This document shows, in pieces, positions 8,575-16,664 of a stretch of 64,000 nt of DNA (the stretch's first letter is position 1; each line of letters opens with the position of its first letter). The position numbers and the translations under genes are program-made. Below the pieces are notes generated by a model that saw only the letters and a list, made by a program, of their open reading frames with translations, did no database searches and was not told where the DNA came from. The DNA is from Ottowia flava (GTDB lineage Bacteria; Pseudomonadota; Gammaproteobacteria; Burkholderiales; Burkholderiaceae_C): contig NZ_VRUA01000016.1 of the NCBI RefSeq assembly GCF_008017535.1, positions 28,482 to 92,481 of the forward strand. The letters are read 5' to 3'.

Positions 8575-9849
8575 TCATTCAGGCATTGCAGAGCGGGCCC
8601 TTGCTGGCATGGACAAGCCGCTCGTCTGCGCGAAGCGCACACGCTCTGCGTGGACCTCGGCCTCCGTTATGCAAAGCTTGGGGGCGGGCTCTTTGCGCCT
8701 CTGCCAATGCGCCCTGTAAGCGGCGCTCTGGTACGGATCGGAGACCACATACCCCGCCGCACCTGAGCATTGGCCCGAGGCGGTGCACTCACGCCAGGTC
8801 GCCCCATAGACAACCCTTCCGTCACGCGTCAGGCCTGGAAACGCGCTGACCAAAGTGCGTTCGCGCGCATGGTCCAGTCGAAACGCAGTCTTTAGCGCTC
8901 GATCAAAAACATATGCGCTCCCCAGATCACTGTAGGTCAACCATGTCGGTCCGGACGCAGATTTGGATGGGTAGCCAAACACCGCCTTGCTCGGCGACGA
9001 GCCAAGATCGGCTCGCAGGTCGCACGGGTGCTCCTTGGCCAATGGCTCCATTGCCAGTCCGTAGACGCGCATGCTGGGCTGGCCTTTCAGAGGCGACTGG
9101 GGGATGGCGGAAAACTCCATTCCGTCGATGGAAATCATTGGCAGCGCAAAAGCCCCGCCATCCTCGCCTCGCCGTTGACCACAGATGAAGCGCGGACCAC
9201 TTGACCGAACGACCCTCGCGGTTCGGCCATCATCGCGCACCTCGATCGTCTCAAGTTGCAACGGCCCGACGCCCTGACTGTCGGAATCGGCATTCTGAGG
9301 CCAACTGAGCGATCGGATGAAGACCGTCTGGGCTCCAAGTGAAGCCTCGTTCCCTGAAGGATTAGCGACCAACAGTTCGGACGCCGCTGCGTAAAAACCT
9401 GTCATGCCACCCCGAAATACGGGCCTTGCCCGATTTTGGTCATGCAGCACTTCAGCAAAACGATAGTGTTCTCCCGACACGTCGACTAGGTAGCGCCAAG
9501 TCTGCTGAACCGGAAATGCCTCGTTGGAAAATGGCGTCTTGTAGACGCGAACGGGTCCGTCGGAAGTTTCGGATAATTCCATCAGACTGACGGTGCCGAC
9601 CTGTTCGCCGGAGTAGGAGCGAAGAATGAAACGGCCATCCGGACTGATGCGCTCATAAGTGCCCAGCGCGGGAAGGCCTTGGGTACCACGGCCGACCACT
9701 GCGCTGTCAAGGGCGTGGTAGGAGATCGCCGCAATACACCTATTTTCCTCCCTGTCTCCTTGCGCTTGTGCATCATACATTTGAGTGAGCCCGGCGACCG
9801 CGAGCACGGGCACGAGCACACGAAAGCCAAGTCGTGCCGTGCCCCTCAT
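8575..9849 (-). CDS. Exported protein of unknown function (424 aa)
   Basis: No family recognised. The N-terminus RLGFRVLVPVLAVAGL followed by DAQAQ is a good signal peptide, so the protein is periplasmic or outer-membrane associated. The body contains phrases such as ISPDGRFILRSYSG, DVSGEHYRF and LTRDGRVVYGATW, which recall blades of a beta-propeller. It also has several cysteines (RCIAAI, FICGQRR, HPCDL, ECTASGQCSG) that could form disulfides. The start at 9849 is chosen because its ATG overlaps the TGA of the upstream gene (ATGA), implying coupled translation. The pair sits between ompA and ubiG, genes that are normally closer together in relatives, so it may be an accessory insertion. Confidence 0.75.
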   Translation of the reverse strand: MRGTARLGFRVLVPVLAVAGLTQMYDAQAQGDREENRCIAAISYHALDSAVVGRGTQGLPALGTYERISPDGRFILRSYSGEQVGTVSLMELSETSDGPVRVYKTPFSNEAFPVQQTWRYLVDVSGEHYRFAEVLHDQNRARPVFRGGMTGFYAAASELLVANPSGNEASLGAQTVFIRSLSWPQNADSDSQGVGPLQLETIEVRDDGRTARVVRSSGPRFICGQRRGEDGGAFALPMISIDGMEFSAIPQSPLKGQPSMRVYGLAMEPLAKEHPCDLRADLGSSPSKAVFGYPSKSASGPTWLTYSDLGSAYVFDRALKTAFRLDHARERTLVSAFPGLTRDGRVVYGATWRECTASGQCSGAAGYVVSDPYQSAAYRAHWQRRKEPAPKLCITEAEVHAERVRFAQTSGLSMPARARSAMPE

Positions 9850-10358
9850 TTGCACCCCTCGCCCGCCAGTTGTCCTAGCCTGCTATGCAGTGTGTCTGCC
9901 CAAAAATCACTGGGCATCACGCCCAAGATGGGCCAAGGATGCACCGCGCCGCAGCGACCAACCAACGCTGAAGGCGTATGGTTCAACAGACCACAGTCGG
10001 CTGCCGTTGTCTGGGCGATCAAACCAATGTCAGTGAGACCGTCTGAAGCCACTTTGGTCAAGGCCTGTGCCCACTCTCCATCAGGAATTCTGGGATCGCG
10101 CATTGCCAACACCTGAAATCCGTCGTCCTCAGCAGTAACTTGCATTCGACGCCACTCCTGCAGCGCGAGAGGCATGCGCGGCGACAGAACGACCAGTACC
10201 GTTGGCTGACTGCCTTTGAAGAGCGTGCTTAAAGCGCGTTGACACAATGCACGAGACTCTTGCGGCGCGTCGGCGAGCGCGCACACACATGAACCGGCAG
10301 CTAACCCTACCACCAAGCGCAAGACAGAGCGCCAGAACCCACGACTGGCATTGGCCAT
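9846..10358 (-). CDS. Exported protein of unknown function (170 aa)
   Basis: No family recognised. The N-terminal stretch WRSVLRLVVGLAAGSCVCALA looks like a signal peptide or lipoprotein-like leader. The rest contains VLVVLSPRMPLALQEW, RDPRIPDGEW and GLIAQTTAADCGLL, with four further cysteines. An alternative GTG start at 10367 is possible; neither has a strong ribosome site. The stop overlaps the start of the next exported gene by four bases, so the two probably act together. The gene begins only about 20 bases after the ompA terminator, so expression depends on read-through or a promoter hidden in the terminator region. Confidence 0.65.
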   Translation of the reverse strand: MANASRGFWRSVLRLVVGLAAGSCVCALADAPQESRALCQRALSTLFKGSQPTVLVVLSPRMPLALQEWRRMQVTAEDDGFQVLAMRDPRIPDGEWAQALTKVASDGLTDIGLIAQTTAADCGLLNHTPSALVGRCGAVHPWPILGVMPSDFWADTLHSRLGQLAGEGCK

Positions 10359-10376
10359 CTGCTTCACCGTTCAAAT

Positions 10377-10412
10377 AAAAAAGCCTTGAGGGCAAACACC
10401 CTCAAGGCTTTT
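10377..10412 (-). terminator. Strong rho-independent terminator of ompA
   Basis: Perfect 14-bp stem on the minus strand (AAAAGCCTTGAGGG, 6-base loop, complement) followed by T residues, starting 21 bases after the ompA stop. The stem has A and T tails on both sides, so it could work in both directions. Confidence 0.92.
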
Positions 10413-10433
10413 GTCGAGCAAACTCAGTGGGAA

Positions 10434-11072
10434 TTACTGAGCGCGCGTGCCGACCACTTCCACTTCCACGCGACGGTTCTTGGCGCGGCCTTCGGCGGTG
10501 CGGTTGTCAGCCACAGGCTGCTTCTCACCCTTGCCTTCGGTGTAGATGCGGTTGCGCTCGATGCCCTTGGACACCAAGTAGGCCTTCACGGCTTCAGCGC
10601 GGCGAACCGACAGCTTCTGGTTGTAGGCGTCAGAGCCAACGGAGTCGGTGTGACCCACGGCGATAATGACTTCCAGGTTGATGCCCTTAATCTTGCCGAC
10701 CAGATCGTCCAACTTGGCGCGGCCTTCCGGCTTCAGCACAGACTTGTCGAAGTCAAAGAAGGCGTCAGCAGCGTACGTCACCTTCTGGGCAGCCACAGGA
10801 GCGGGTGCCGGAGCGGGAGTCGGAGCAGCCACAGGAGCGGGTGCCGGAGCAGCAGCGGGAGGAGCCTGCAGGGCGCCATCACAGCCAGGAGCAGCCGTGG
10901 CGGGCGTCCAGTAGGCATCGCGCCAGCACAGTTCGTTCGTGCCGTTTTTCCAGATCAGGTTGCCGTGGCCGTTACGCCAGTTGTCAGAGTTGATCGTCGA
11001 GCCAGCTGCGAAGGCGGAACCAGCCACGGTTGCAACAGCGAACAGGGTCGCCACTTTGTTCAGTTTCTTCAT
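10434..11072 (-). CDS. ompA: OmpA-family outer-membrane lipid/peptidoglycan-anchoring protein
   Basis: The start at 11072 (MKKLNKVATLFAV) is fixed by an AGGAG ribosome site and a clear signal peptide ending AGSAFA; the product is 212 residues. After a short N-terminal region (NSDNWRNGHGNLIWKNG, with two cysteines) comes an Ala/Pro linker (APAPAPVAAPTPAPAPAPVA). Then follows a C-terminal OmpA domain with FFDFDKSVLKPEG, VGHTDSVGSDAYN and NRTAEGRAKNRRVEVEV, the peptidoglycan-binding motifs. It lacks the eight-stranded barrel of enterobacterial OmpA, as is usual for this family in beta-proteobacteria. It is divergent from gyrA across about 235 bases. Confidence 0.92.
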   Translation of the reverse strand: MKKLNKVATLFAVATVAGSAFAAGSTINSDNWRNGHGNLIWKNGTNELCWRDAYWTPATAAPGCDGALQAPPAAAPAPAPVAAPTPAPAPAPVAAQKVTYAADAFFDFDKSVLKPEGRAKLDDLVGKIKGINLEVIIAVGHTDSVGSDAYNQKLSVRRAEAVKAYLVSKGIERNRIYTEGKGEKQPVADNRTAEGRAKNRRVEVEVVGTRAQ

Positions 11073-11308
11073 GGTTCTCCTCATGGGGAAAAAAGCCGCA
11101 GCCGGGCTGCGATAAATCGGACGCTTCAAGTGACCACCACCGAAAACGCTGCGTCGATTGTGCCACACGTCCTTCTGCATTCTTAGCAGAACGGGCGCCC
11201 GCGCCGTCAGACAAAGCCCGAATTCCGGGCTTGTGTTGCTCTGATACGACAAGCGATTCAGCCTAAAATTGACGGCTTGCTCACCGCCTGCCTTGCTTCT
11301 ATATCTAT

Positions 11309-13966
11309 ATGACTTCGTTCGCCAAAGAAACACTTCCGATCAGCCTGGAAGAGGAAATGCGGCGAAGCTACCTGGATTACGCCATGAGCGTGATCGTCGG
11401 GCGCGCCCTCCCAGATGCCAGAGACGGGCTCAAGCCGGTCCACCGACGCGTGTTGTTTTCCATGCACGAGGCCAACAACGTCTGGAACCGGCCTTACGTG
11501 AAGTGCGCGCGCGTGGTGGGGGACGTGCTTGGTCGCTTCCATCCGCACGGTGACTCGGCAACCTATGAGGCGCTCGTGCGCATGGCACAGGATTTCTCCC
11601 TGCGCCACCCCCTGATTGATGGGCAGGGGAATTTCGGATCGGTTGATGGCGACAGTGCGGCCGCTTATCGCTATACGGAATGTCGACTGGAAAAGATCGC
11701 TGGCGAGATCCTTGCGGACATCGACAAGCAGACCGTCGACATGGTGCCCAACTACGACGGCAAGGAGTTAGAGCCCACGGTGCTGCCAACGCGGCTGCCC
11801 AACCTGCTGATCAACGGCTCTGGCGGCATCGCGGTCGGCATGGCCACGAACATTCCGCCGCACAACCTGAACGAAGTGGTCGATGCCTGCCTGCATCTGC
11901 TTCACCACTCGGACGCGACCATCGAGGAACTGATGGAAATCGTGCCGGCGCCCGACTTCCCGACGGGCGGCATCATCTACGGCATCCAGGGTGTCAAGGA
12001 TGGTTACCGCACCGGCCGCGGCCGGGTCGTGATGCGCGCCAAGGCGCACTTCGAAGACATCGACAAGGGCCAGCGCCAGGCCATTGTGGTGGACGAGATC
12101 CCCTACCAGGTCAACAAGAAGACGCTGCAGGAGCGCATGGCCGAGCTGGTGCACGAAAAGAAGCTCGAAGGCATCAGCCACATCCAGGACGAATCTGACA
12201 AGTCCGGCATGCGGTTGGTGATCGAGCTCAAACGCGGCGAGGTTCCTGAGGTCGTTCTCAACAACCTCTACAAGCAGACCCAACTGCAGGACACCTTCGG
12301 CATCAACATGGTGGCCCTGGTCGATGGACAGCCCAAGCTGTGCAACCTGAAGGAGTTGCTGCAGGTCTTCCTGCAACACCGCCGTGAGGTGGTAACGCGG
12401 CGCACTGTGTTCGACTTGCGCAAGGCGCGCGATCGCGGCCACGTGCTTGAAGGCTTGGCGGTGGCACTGGCCAACATCGACGAGTTCATCCGGATCATCC
12501 GAGAATCGCCTACACCGCCAGTTGCCAAGACCGAACTGATGGCGCGCACCTGGGACAGCGCGCTGGTGCGGGAGATGCTGACGCGCACGCGCGAGGATGG
12601 GGCGACCATCAGCGCTGACGACTACCGCCCCGAATCGCTGGGGCGTGACTTCGGCCTGCAGCAGGACGGCCTGTACCGCCTGTCGGACACGCAGGCGCAG
12701 GAAATTCTGCAGATGCGACTGCAGCGGCTGACCGGCCTGGAGCAGGACAAGATCATCGCGGAGTACAAGGAGGTCATGGCCGAGATCGAGGATCTGCTCG
12801 ACATTCTGGCCAAGCCTGCACGCGTCTCTACGATCATCGGCGAGGAACTGGCCGCCTTGAAGACCGAATTCGGTCAGACCAAGGAGGGCGCACGCCGCTC
12901 CATCGTGGAGCACAACGCGCAGGACCTCGCGACGGAAGATCTGATCACCCCCACCGACATGGTGGTCACACTCAGCCACAGCGGCTACATCAAGGCTCAG
13001 CCCCTCTCTGAGTACCGCGCGCAGAAGCGCGGTGGTCGAGGCAAACAGGCCACCGCCACCAAGGAAGACGACTGGATCGACCAGCTGTTCATCGCCAACA
13101 CGCACGACTACATCCTGGGCTTTTCCAACCGCGGCCGGCTGTACTGGCTCAAGGTGTGGGAGGTGCCCTCCGGCTCGCGCGGCTCGCGCGGGCGCCCGAT
13201 CGTCAACATGTTCCCGCTGGCCGAAGGCGAGAAGATCAACGTGGTGCTGCCGCTGACCGGCGACGCACGCACCTTCCCCGAAAACCGCTACGTCTTCATG
13301 GCCACATCGATGGGCACCGTCAAGAAGACGGCACTGCCGGAGTTCAGCAACCCACGCAAAGCCGGCATCATCGCGGTCGACCTGGACGAGGGCGACTTCC
13401 TGATCGGCGCAGCGCTGACCGATGGCGTGCACGATGTCATGCTGTTTTCTGATGGTGGTAAGGCTGTGCGCTTCGACGAGAACGACGTGCGCCCGATGGG
13501 CCGCAACGCCCGCGGTGTTCGCGGCATGCAGTTGGAAGAAGGTCAGGGTGTCATTGCGCTGCTGGTGGCGCCTGGAGATGCGAGCGCCGAAGACTCGGAA
13601 CCAATGGCCCGCAACAGTGTTCTAACTGCCACTGAAAACGGTTACGGTAAACGCACCAACATTACCGAGTACACACGTCACGGGCGTGGTACCAAGGGCA
13701 TGATCGCGATTCAACAAAGCGAGCGCAACGGCAAAGTCGTCGCAGCGACGCTGGTCGGCGTTGATGATGAGATCATGCTGATCACCGACAAGGGTGTGCT
13801 GGTGCGCACCCGGGTGGCCGAGATCCGCGAGATGGGCCGAGCCACCCAGGGTGTCACGCTGATTTCGTTGGACGACGGCGCCCAACTCAGCGGCCTGCAA
13901 CGCATCGTCGAGAACGACGCGCAAGAAGCCGAGGCCGAACCCGACGACGAACAACCCCAGGATTAA
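11309..13966 (+). CDS. gyrA: DNA gyrase subunit A
   Basis: Breakage-reunion subunit of DNA gyrase, 885 residues, cytoplasmic, working with GyrB. The catalytic tyrosine is Tyr122 in AAAYRYTE. The quinolone-resistance region [13 protein letters not shown] carries Ser83, the usual susceptible residue, and Glu87 in place of the E. coli Asp87. Glu is a common natural variant. The GyrA box is seen as QKRGGRGKQ, which commits the protein to gyrase (wrapping) rather than topoisomerase IV, and the six-bladed C-terminal domain ends in an acidic tail ([12 protein letters not shown]). The DUF2059 gene starts two bases after its stop. Confidence 0.98.
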   Translation: MTSFAKETLPISLEEEMRRSYLDYAMSVIVGRALPDARDGLKPVHRRVLFSMHEANNVWNRPYVKCARVVGDVLGRFHPHGDSATYEALVRMAQDFSLRHPLIDGQGNFGSVDGDSAAAYRYTECRLEKIAGEILADIDKQTVDMVPNYDGKELEPTVLPTRLPNLLINGSGGIAVGMATNIPPHNLNEVVDACLHLLHHSDATIEELMEIVPAPDFPTGGIIYGIQGVKDGYRTGRGRVVMRAKAHFEDIDKGQRQAIVVDEIPYQVNKKTLQERMAELVHEKKLEGISHIQDESDKSGMRLVIELKRGEVPEVVLNNLYKQTQLQDTFGINMVALVDGQPKLCNLKELLQVFLQHRREVVTRRTVFDLRKARDRGHVLEGLAVALANIDEFIRIIRESPTPPVAKTELMARTWDSALVREMLTRTREDGATISADDYRPESLGRDFGLQQDGLYRLSDTQAQEILQMRLQRLTGLEQDKIIAEYKEVMAEIEDLLDILAKPARVSTIIGEELAALKTEFGQTKEGARRSIVEHNAQDLATEDLITPTDMVVTLSHSGYIKAQPLSEYRAQKRGGRGKQATATKEDDWIDQLFIANTHDYILGFSNRGRLYWLKVWEVPSGSRGSRGRPIVNMFPLAEGEKINVVLPLTGDARTFPENRYVFMATSMGTVKKTALPEFSNPRKAGIIAVDLDEGDFLIGAALTDGVHDVMLFSDGGKAVRFDENDVRPMGRNARGVRGMQLEEGQGVIALLVAPGDASAEDSEPMARNSVLTATENGYGKRTNITEYTRHGRGTKGMIAIQQSERNGKVVAATLVGVDDEIMLITDKGVLVRTRVAEIREMGRATQGVTLISLDDGAQLSGLQRIVENDAQEAEAEPDDEQPQD

Positions 13967-13968
13967 CG

Positions 13969-14559
13969 ATGGAGCAACCCTTGAAGAACGCCACTTTTTC
14001 CAAACTGCCATTTGCTATTCTTTTTGCAGCTGTCTGCGCAGTTTCCACGGGAGCTCACGCCCAAAATGACAGCAAACGTGCGCTCGCCGTCAAGCTGGCC
14101 CAGATGCAGCAGAAGGCCGACGGCGAAGCGATGATCGAGCAGCTGACCGGCACCGCTGTGCAGCCCCTGCTGGCTGGCTGGTCGCAGCGCCTCGACGAAA
14201 CCGTTCCTCCGGCACGCCAGAAAGAAGTGCGCGACAAGCTGGACGTCGAACTCAAGAAGTTCGCCGACAGCACGCACAAGGCCGTCGAAGCCCAGACAGC
14301 CAAGGCCGCAGAGGCCGCGCTGGTGCCCATCTTCATGGAAAAGCTGACCGAGGACGAGCTCAAGACCATCGTCGCCTATATGGAGTCGCCCGTCAGCGCC
14401 AAATTCCAGGCCCTCGGCCCGGATGCCACCAACGCCTGGGCCAAGCGCATCATCGACGCGACCAAGCCGCAAGTCGAAAGCGGCGCCAAGACGTTCGAAG
14501 CTGCCGCCAACCGCATCGTGAGCAGCTCTGGCGGGTCGTCCGCCCCTGCCAAGAAATAA
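13969..14559 (+). CDS. DUF2059 domain exported protein
   Basis: A 196-residue periplasmic protein of unknown function. The N-terminus ends in a signal peptide (LPFAILFAAVCAVSTGAHAQ, residues about 13-32). The hydrophobic core of that peptide is encoded by a partial copy of the dispersed repeat at 14011-14046. The C-terminal half has the DUF2059 segment EKLTEDELKTIVAYMESPVS. The ATG lies two bases after the gyrA stop, so it is probably co-transcribed with gyrA. In many relatives serC occupies the place between gyrA and pheA; here it is absent. Confidence 0.85.
   Translation: MEQPLKNATFSKLPFAILFAAVCAVSTGAHAQNDSKRALAVKLAQMQQKADGEAMIEQLTGTAVQPLLAGWSQRLDETVPPARQKEVRDKLDVELKKFADSTHKAVEAQTAKAAEAALVPIFMEKLTEDELKTIVAYMESPVSAKFQALGPDATNAWAKRIIDATKPQVESGAKTFEAAANRIVSSSGGSSAPAKK
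14011..14046 (+). repeat. Dispersed repeat, partial copy 2 (signal peptide of DUF2059 protein)
   Basis: TTTGCTATTC, then GCAGCTGTCTGCGCAG, matching the 5' half of the family (compare the TTTTGCTAT start of the copy at 52587). It is read in the same frame as the other forward copies, giving FAAVCA where the copy at 47887 gives FIAACA. The 3' half is not recognisable. Confidence 0.5.
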
Positions 14560-14585
14560 TCGTCCAGAATCGACGGTTTTCGTAT

Positions 14586-14607
14586 ACGCCGGCCCTCGGG
14601 CCGGCGT
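14586..14607 (+). terminator. GC-rich hairpin in the pheA leader
   Basis: ACGCCGGCC and GGCCGGCGT form a 9-bp perfect stem around a 4-base CTCG loop, 23 bases before the pheA ATG. There is no long T run, so it is at best a weak terminator or an attenuator-like structure separating gyrA-DUF2059 from pheA. No Phe-rich leader peptide is visible. Confidence 0.35.
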
Positions 14608-14629
14608 CCTTGCTGGATTCGCGCGCCGC

Positions 14630-15736
14630 ATGAGTTCTTCTCCCATACAGTCCGACGCCCTCGCCAAGTTGCGCGTTCAGATCGACAGTCTGGACGCCCA
14701 ACTGCTGTCCCTGCTCAACCAGCGCGCCCGCGTCGCCGAGGAGGTGGGCGAGCTCAAACGCCATGAAGGCACACCCTTCTTCCGCCCCGACCGCGTGGCG
14801 CAGGTCATCGCCAAGATCCAGGGCAACAATACGGGGCCGCTGCAAAACCAGCACGTGGCCGCGATCTGGCGCGAGATCATGTCGGCCTGCCTGGCCCTCG
14901 AAGTCCCGCAGCGCGTGGCGGTGCTGGGGCCGGAAGGCACCTTCACCGAGCAGGCGGCGATCGAATTCTTCGGCAGCGCGGCCAATCTGGTGTACTGCAG
15001 CTCCTTCGACGAGGTTTTCCACGCCACGGCCGCGGGAACGTCGCAGTTCGGCGTGGTCGCGGTCGAAAATTCCACCGAAGGCGCGGTGACGCGCTCGTTC
15101 GACCTGTTCCTGCATTCGCCTGTGCACGTGGTTGGCGAAGTCAGCCTGCTGGTACGTCACAACCTGCTGCGCCAGGTCAACACGCTCGACCGGGTCGAGG
15201 CCGTACTGGCGCATCCGCAGGCCCTGATGCAGTGCCAGCGCTGGCTGACCGAGCATCTTCCGCACGCAGAGCGCCGTGCCGTGGGCAGCAATGCCGAGGG
15301 CGCTCGCCTCGCCGCCAGCAACCCCGCCTGGGCCGCGCTGGCCAGCGACCGGGCTGCCGCGCAGTTTGGTCTGCACATCGTCGGCCACGCGATCCAGGAC
15401 GAGGCCTACAACCGCACCCGCTTTTCGGTCATCTGCCTGCCACAGACCTTGGGAATGCCGACGGCGACCGGACGGGACTGCACGAGCATCGTCGTGTCGG
15501 TGCCCAACACACCGGGATCAGTCCACGACATGCTGACACCGTTGAAAAAGCACGGTGTGTCCATGACGCGCTTCGAGTCCCGCCCTGCCAAATCGGGCCA
15601 GTGGGACTACTATTTCTATATCGATATCGCCGGTCACCCGTCCGAGCCGCATGTGCAGGCGGCGTTGGCCGAGCTTCAGGCCCAATGCGCGTTCTATAAG
15701 GTGCTGGGGGCATATCCACTGGGACAAGATGTTTGA
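14630..15736 (+). CDS. pheA: Bifunctional chorismate mutase / prephenate dehydratase (P-protein)
   Basis: Converts chorismate to prephenate and then phenylpyruvate, the committed steps to phenylalanine. The 368 residues hold an AroQ chorismate mutase (about 8-90, LRVQIDSLDAQLLSLLNQR and VAQVIAKIQ), a prephenate dehydratase (about 98-275, VAVLGPEGTFTEQAA, VENSTEGAV, NRTRFSVI) and an ACT regulatory domain. The ACT domain starts SIVVSVPNTPGSVHDML and has the Phe-binding ESRP motif. Feedback inhibition by Phe is expected. The end overlaps the tyrA start by eight bases, so PheA and TyrA are translationally linked. Confidence 0.97.
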   Translation: MSSSPIQSDALAKLRVQIDSLDAQLLSLLNQRARVAEEVGELKRHEGTPFFRPDRVAQVIAKIQGNNTGPLQNQHVAAIWREIMSACLALEVPQRVAVLGPEGTFTEQAAIEFFGSAANLVYCSSFDEVFHATAAGTSQFGVVAVENSTEGAVTRSFDLFLHSPVHVVGEVSLLVRHNLLRQVNTLDRVEAVLAHPQALMQCQRWLTEHLPHAERRAVGSNAEGARLAASNPAWAALASDRAAAQFGLHIVGHAIQDEAYNRTRFSVICLPQTLGMPTATGRDCTSIVVSVPNTPGSVHDMLTPLKKHGVSMTRFESRPAKSGQWDYYFYIDIAGHPSEPHVQAALAELQAQCAFYKVLGAYPLGQDV

Positions 15737-16601
15737 TCAACTGGGACTGATTGGCTGTGGTCTCATGGGCGGCTCGTTCGCCCTGGCGCTCAAGCGCGCC
15801 GGACTGGTGCGCCGCGTGGTGGGCTACAGCAAATCTCCTTCCACCACGGCGCGCGCGCTTCAGCTGGGCGTGATCGATGTCGAAGCACCCTCCGCCCTGC
15901 TCGCCGTGTCGGGCGCCGATCTGGTGCTGCTGGCCGTCCCCGTGGCAGCGACCGAAAACACGCTCAAGGCCATCCGTCACCTGCTCGATCCGCGCATGTT
16001 GATCATGGACGTCGGCTCCACCAAGCGCGATGTGGTCGATGCGGCACGCCGGGTCTTAAAGCACGACGTCGGCCTGTTCGTGCCGGCGCACCCGATCACC
16101 GGGCGCGAGGTCTCCGGCGTGGAAAACGCCGACGCGTCGCTTTACGCCGGCCGGCACGTCATCCTGACGCCGATCGAACGCACCCAGACCGCCAAGATCG
16201 ACAAGGCTGAAGCGCTGTGGCGCGCGCTCGGCTGCAACGTCGAGAGCATGTCCCCCGAATCGCACGATGCGGCGTTCGCCACCGTCAGCCACTTGCCGCA
16301 CATGATTGCATTCGCCTTGATAAACGGCATCACCGCGCAGGAGGACGGCGAGAAGTTCCTGTCGCTCGCTGGGCCCGGCTTTCGCGACTTCAGCCGCATC
16401 GCCGCCAGCGACCCTCAGCTGTGGCGCGACGTGCTCATCGCCAACCGCGAAGAGCTGGCGCGCCAGACCGATCTGTTCAAGCAGGCGCTGGGCGACTTCG
16501 AACGCCTAATCGCCAACGGCCAAGCCGACGAACTGGAACGCCTGATCAACCGCGCCAGCCACGCCCGCGCCAACTGGCGCCTGACGCCCGGCTCGCGCTG
16601 A
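15729..16601 (+). CDS. tyrA: Prephenate dehydrogenase
   Basis: Oxidative decarboxylation of prephenate (or arogenate) toward tyrosine. The start at 15729 gives MFDQLGLIGCGLMGGSFALA, with the NAD(P)-binding GxGxxG immediately after the N-terminus, and a 290-residue product. Other family segments seen are VLLAVPVAAT, DVGSTKRDV, FVPAHPITGRE (with the catalytic His) and AFATVSHLPHMIAFAL. There is no ACT or mutase domain. It lies between pheA and aroA-cmk in a compact aromatic operon; a hisC-type aminotransferase often found next to tyrA is not present here. Confidence 0.95.
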   Translation: MFDQLGLIGCGLMGGSFALALKRAGLVRRVVGYSKSPSTTARALQLGVIDVEAPSALLAVSGADLVLLAVPVAATENTLKAIRHLLDPRMLIMDVGSTKRDVVDAARRVLKHDVGLFVPAHPITGREVSGVENADASLYAGRHVILTPIERTQTAKIDKAEALWRALGCNVESMSPESHDAAFATVSHLPHMIAFALINGITAQEDGEKFLSLAGPGFRDFSRIAASDPQLWRDVLIANREELARQTDLFKQALGDFERLIANGQADELERLINRASHARANWRLTPGSR

Positions 16602-16664
16602 AAGCGCGGGCGTCGCGCCCGGCGCTGACGGCCTCACCGCACCGTTTTCATTCCTCCTGCCGCC

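Noticed and set aside
11309..13966. Glu87 in the quinolone-resistance region of GyrA as a resistance mutation
   Set aside because: Ser83 is intact and Glu at this position is a natural variant in many bacteria, so it is not evidence of resistance.
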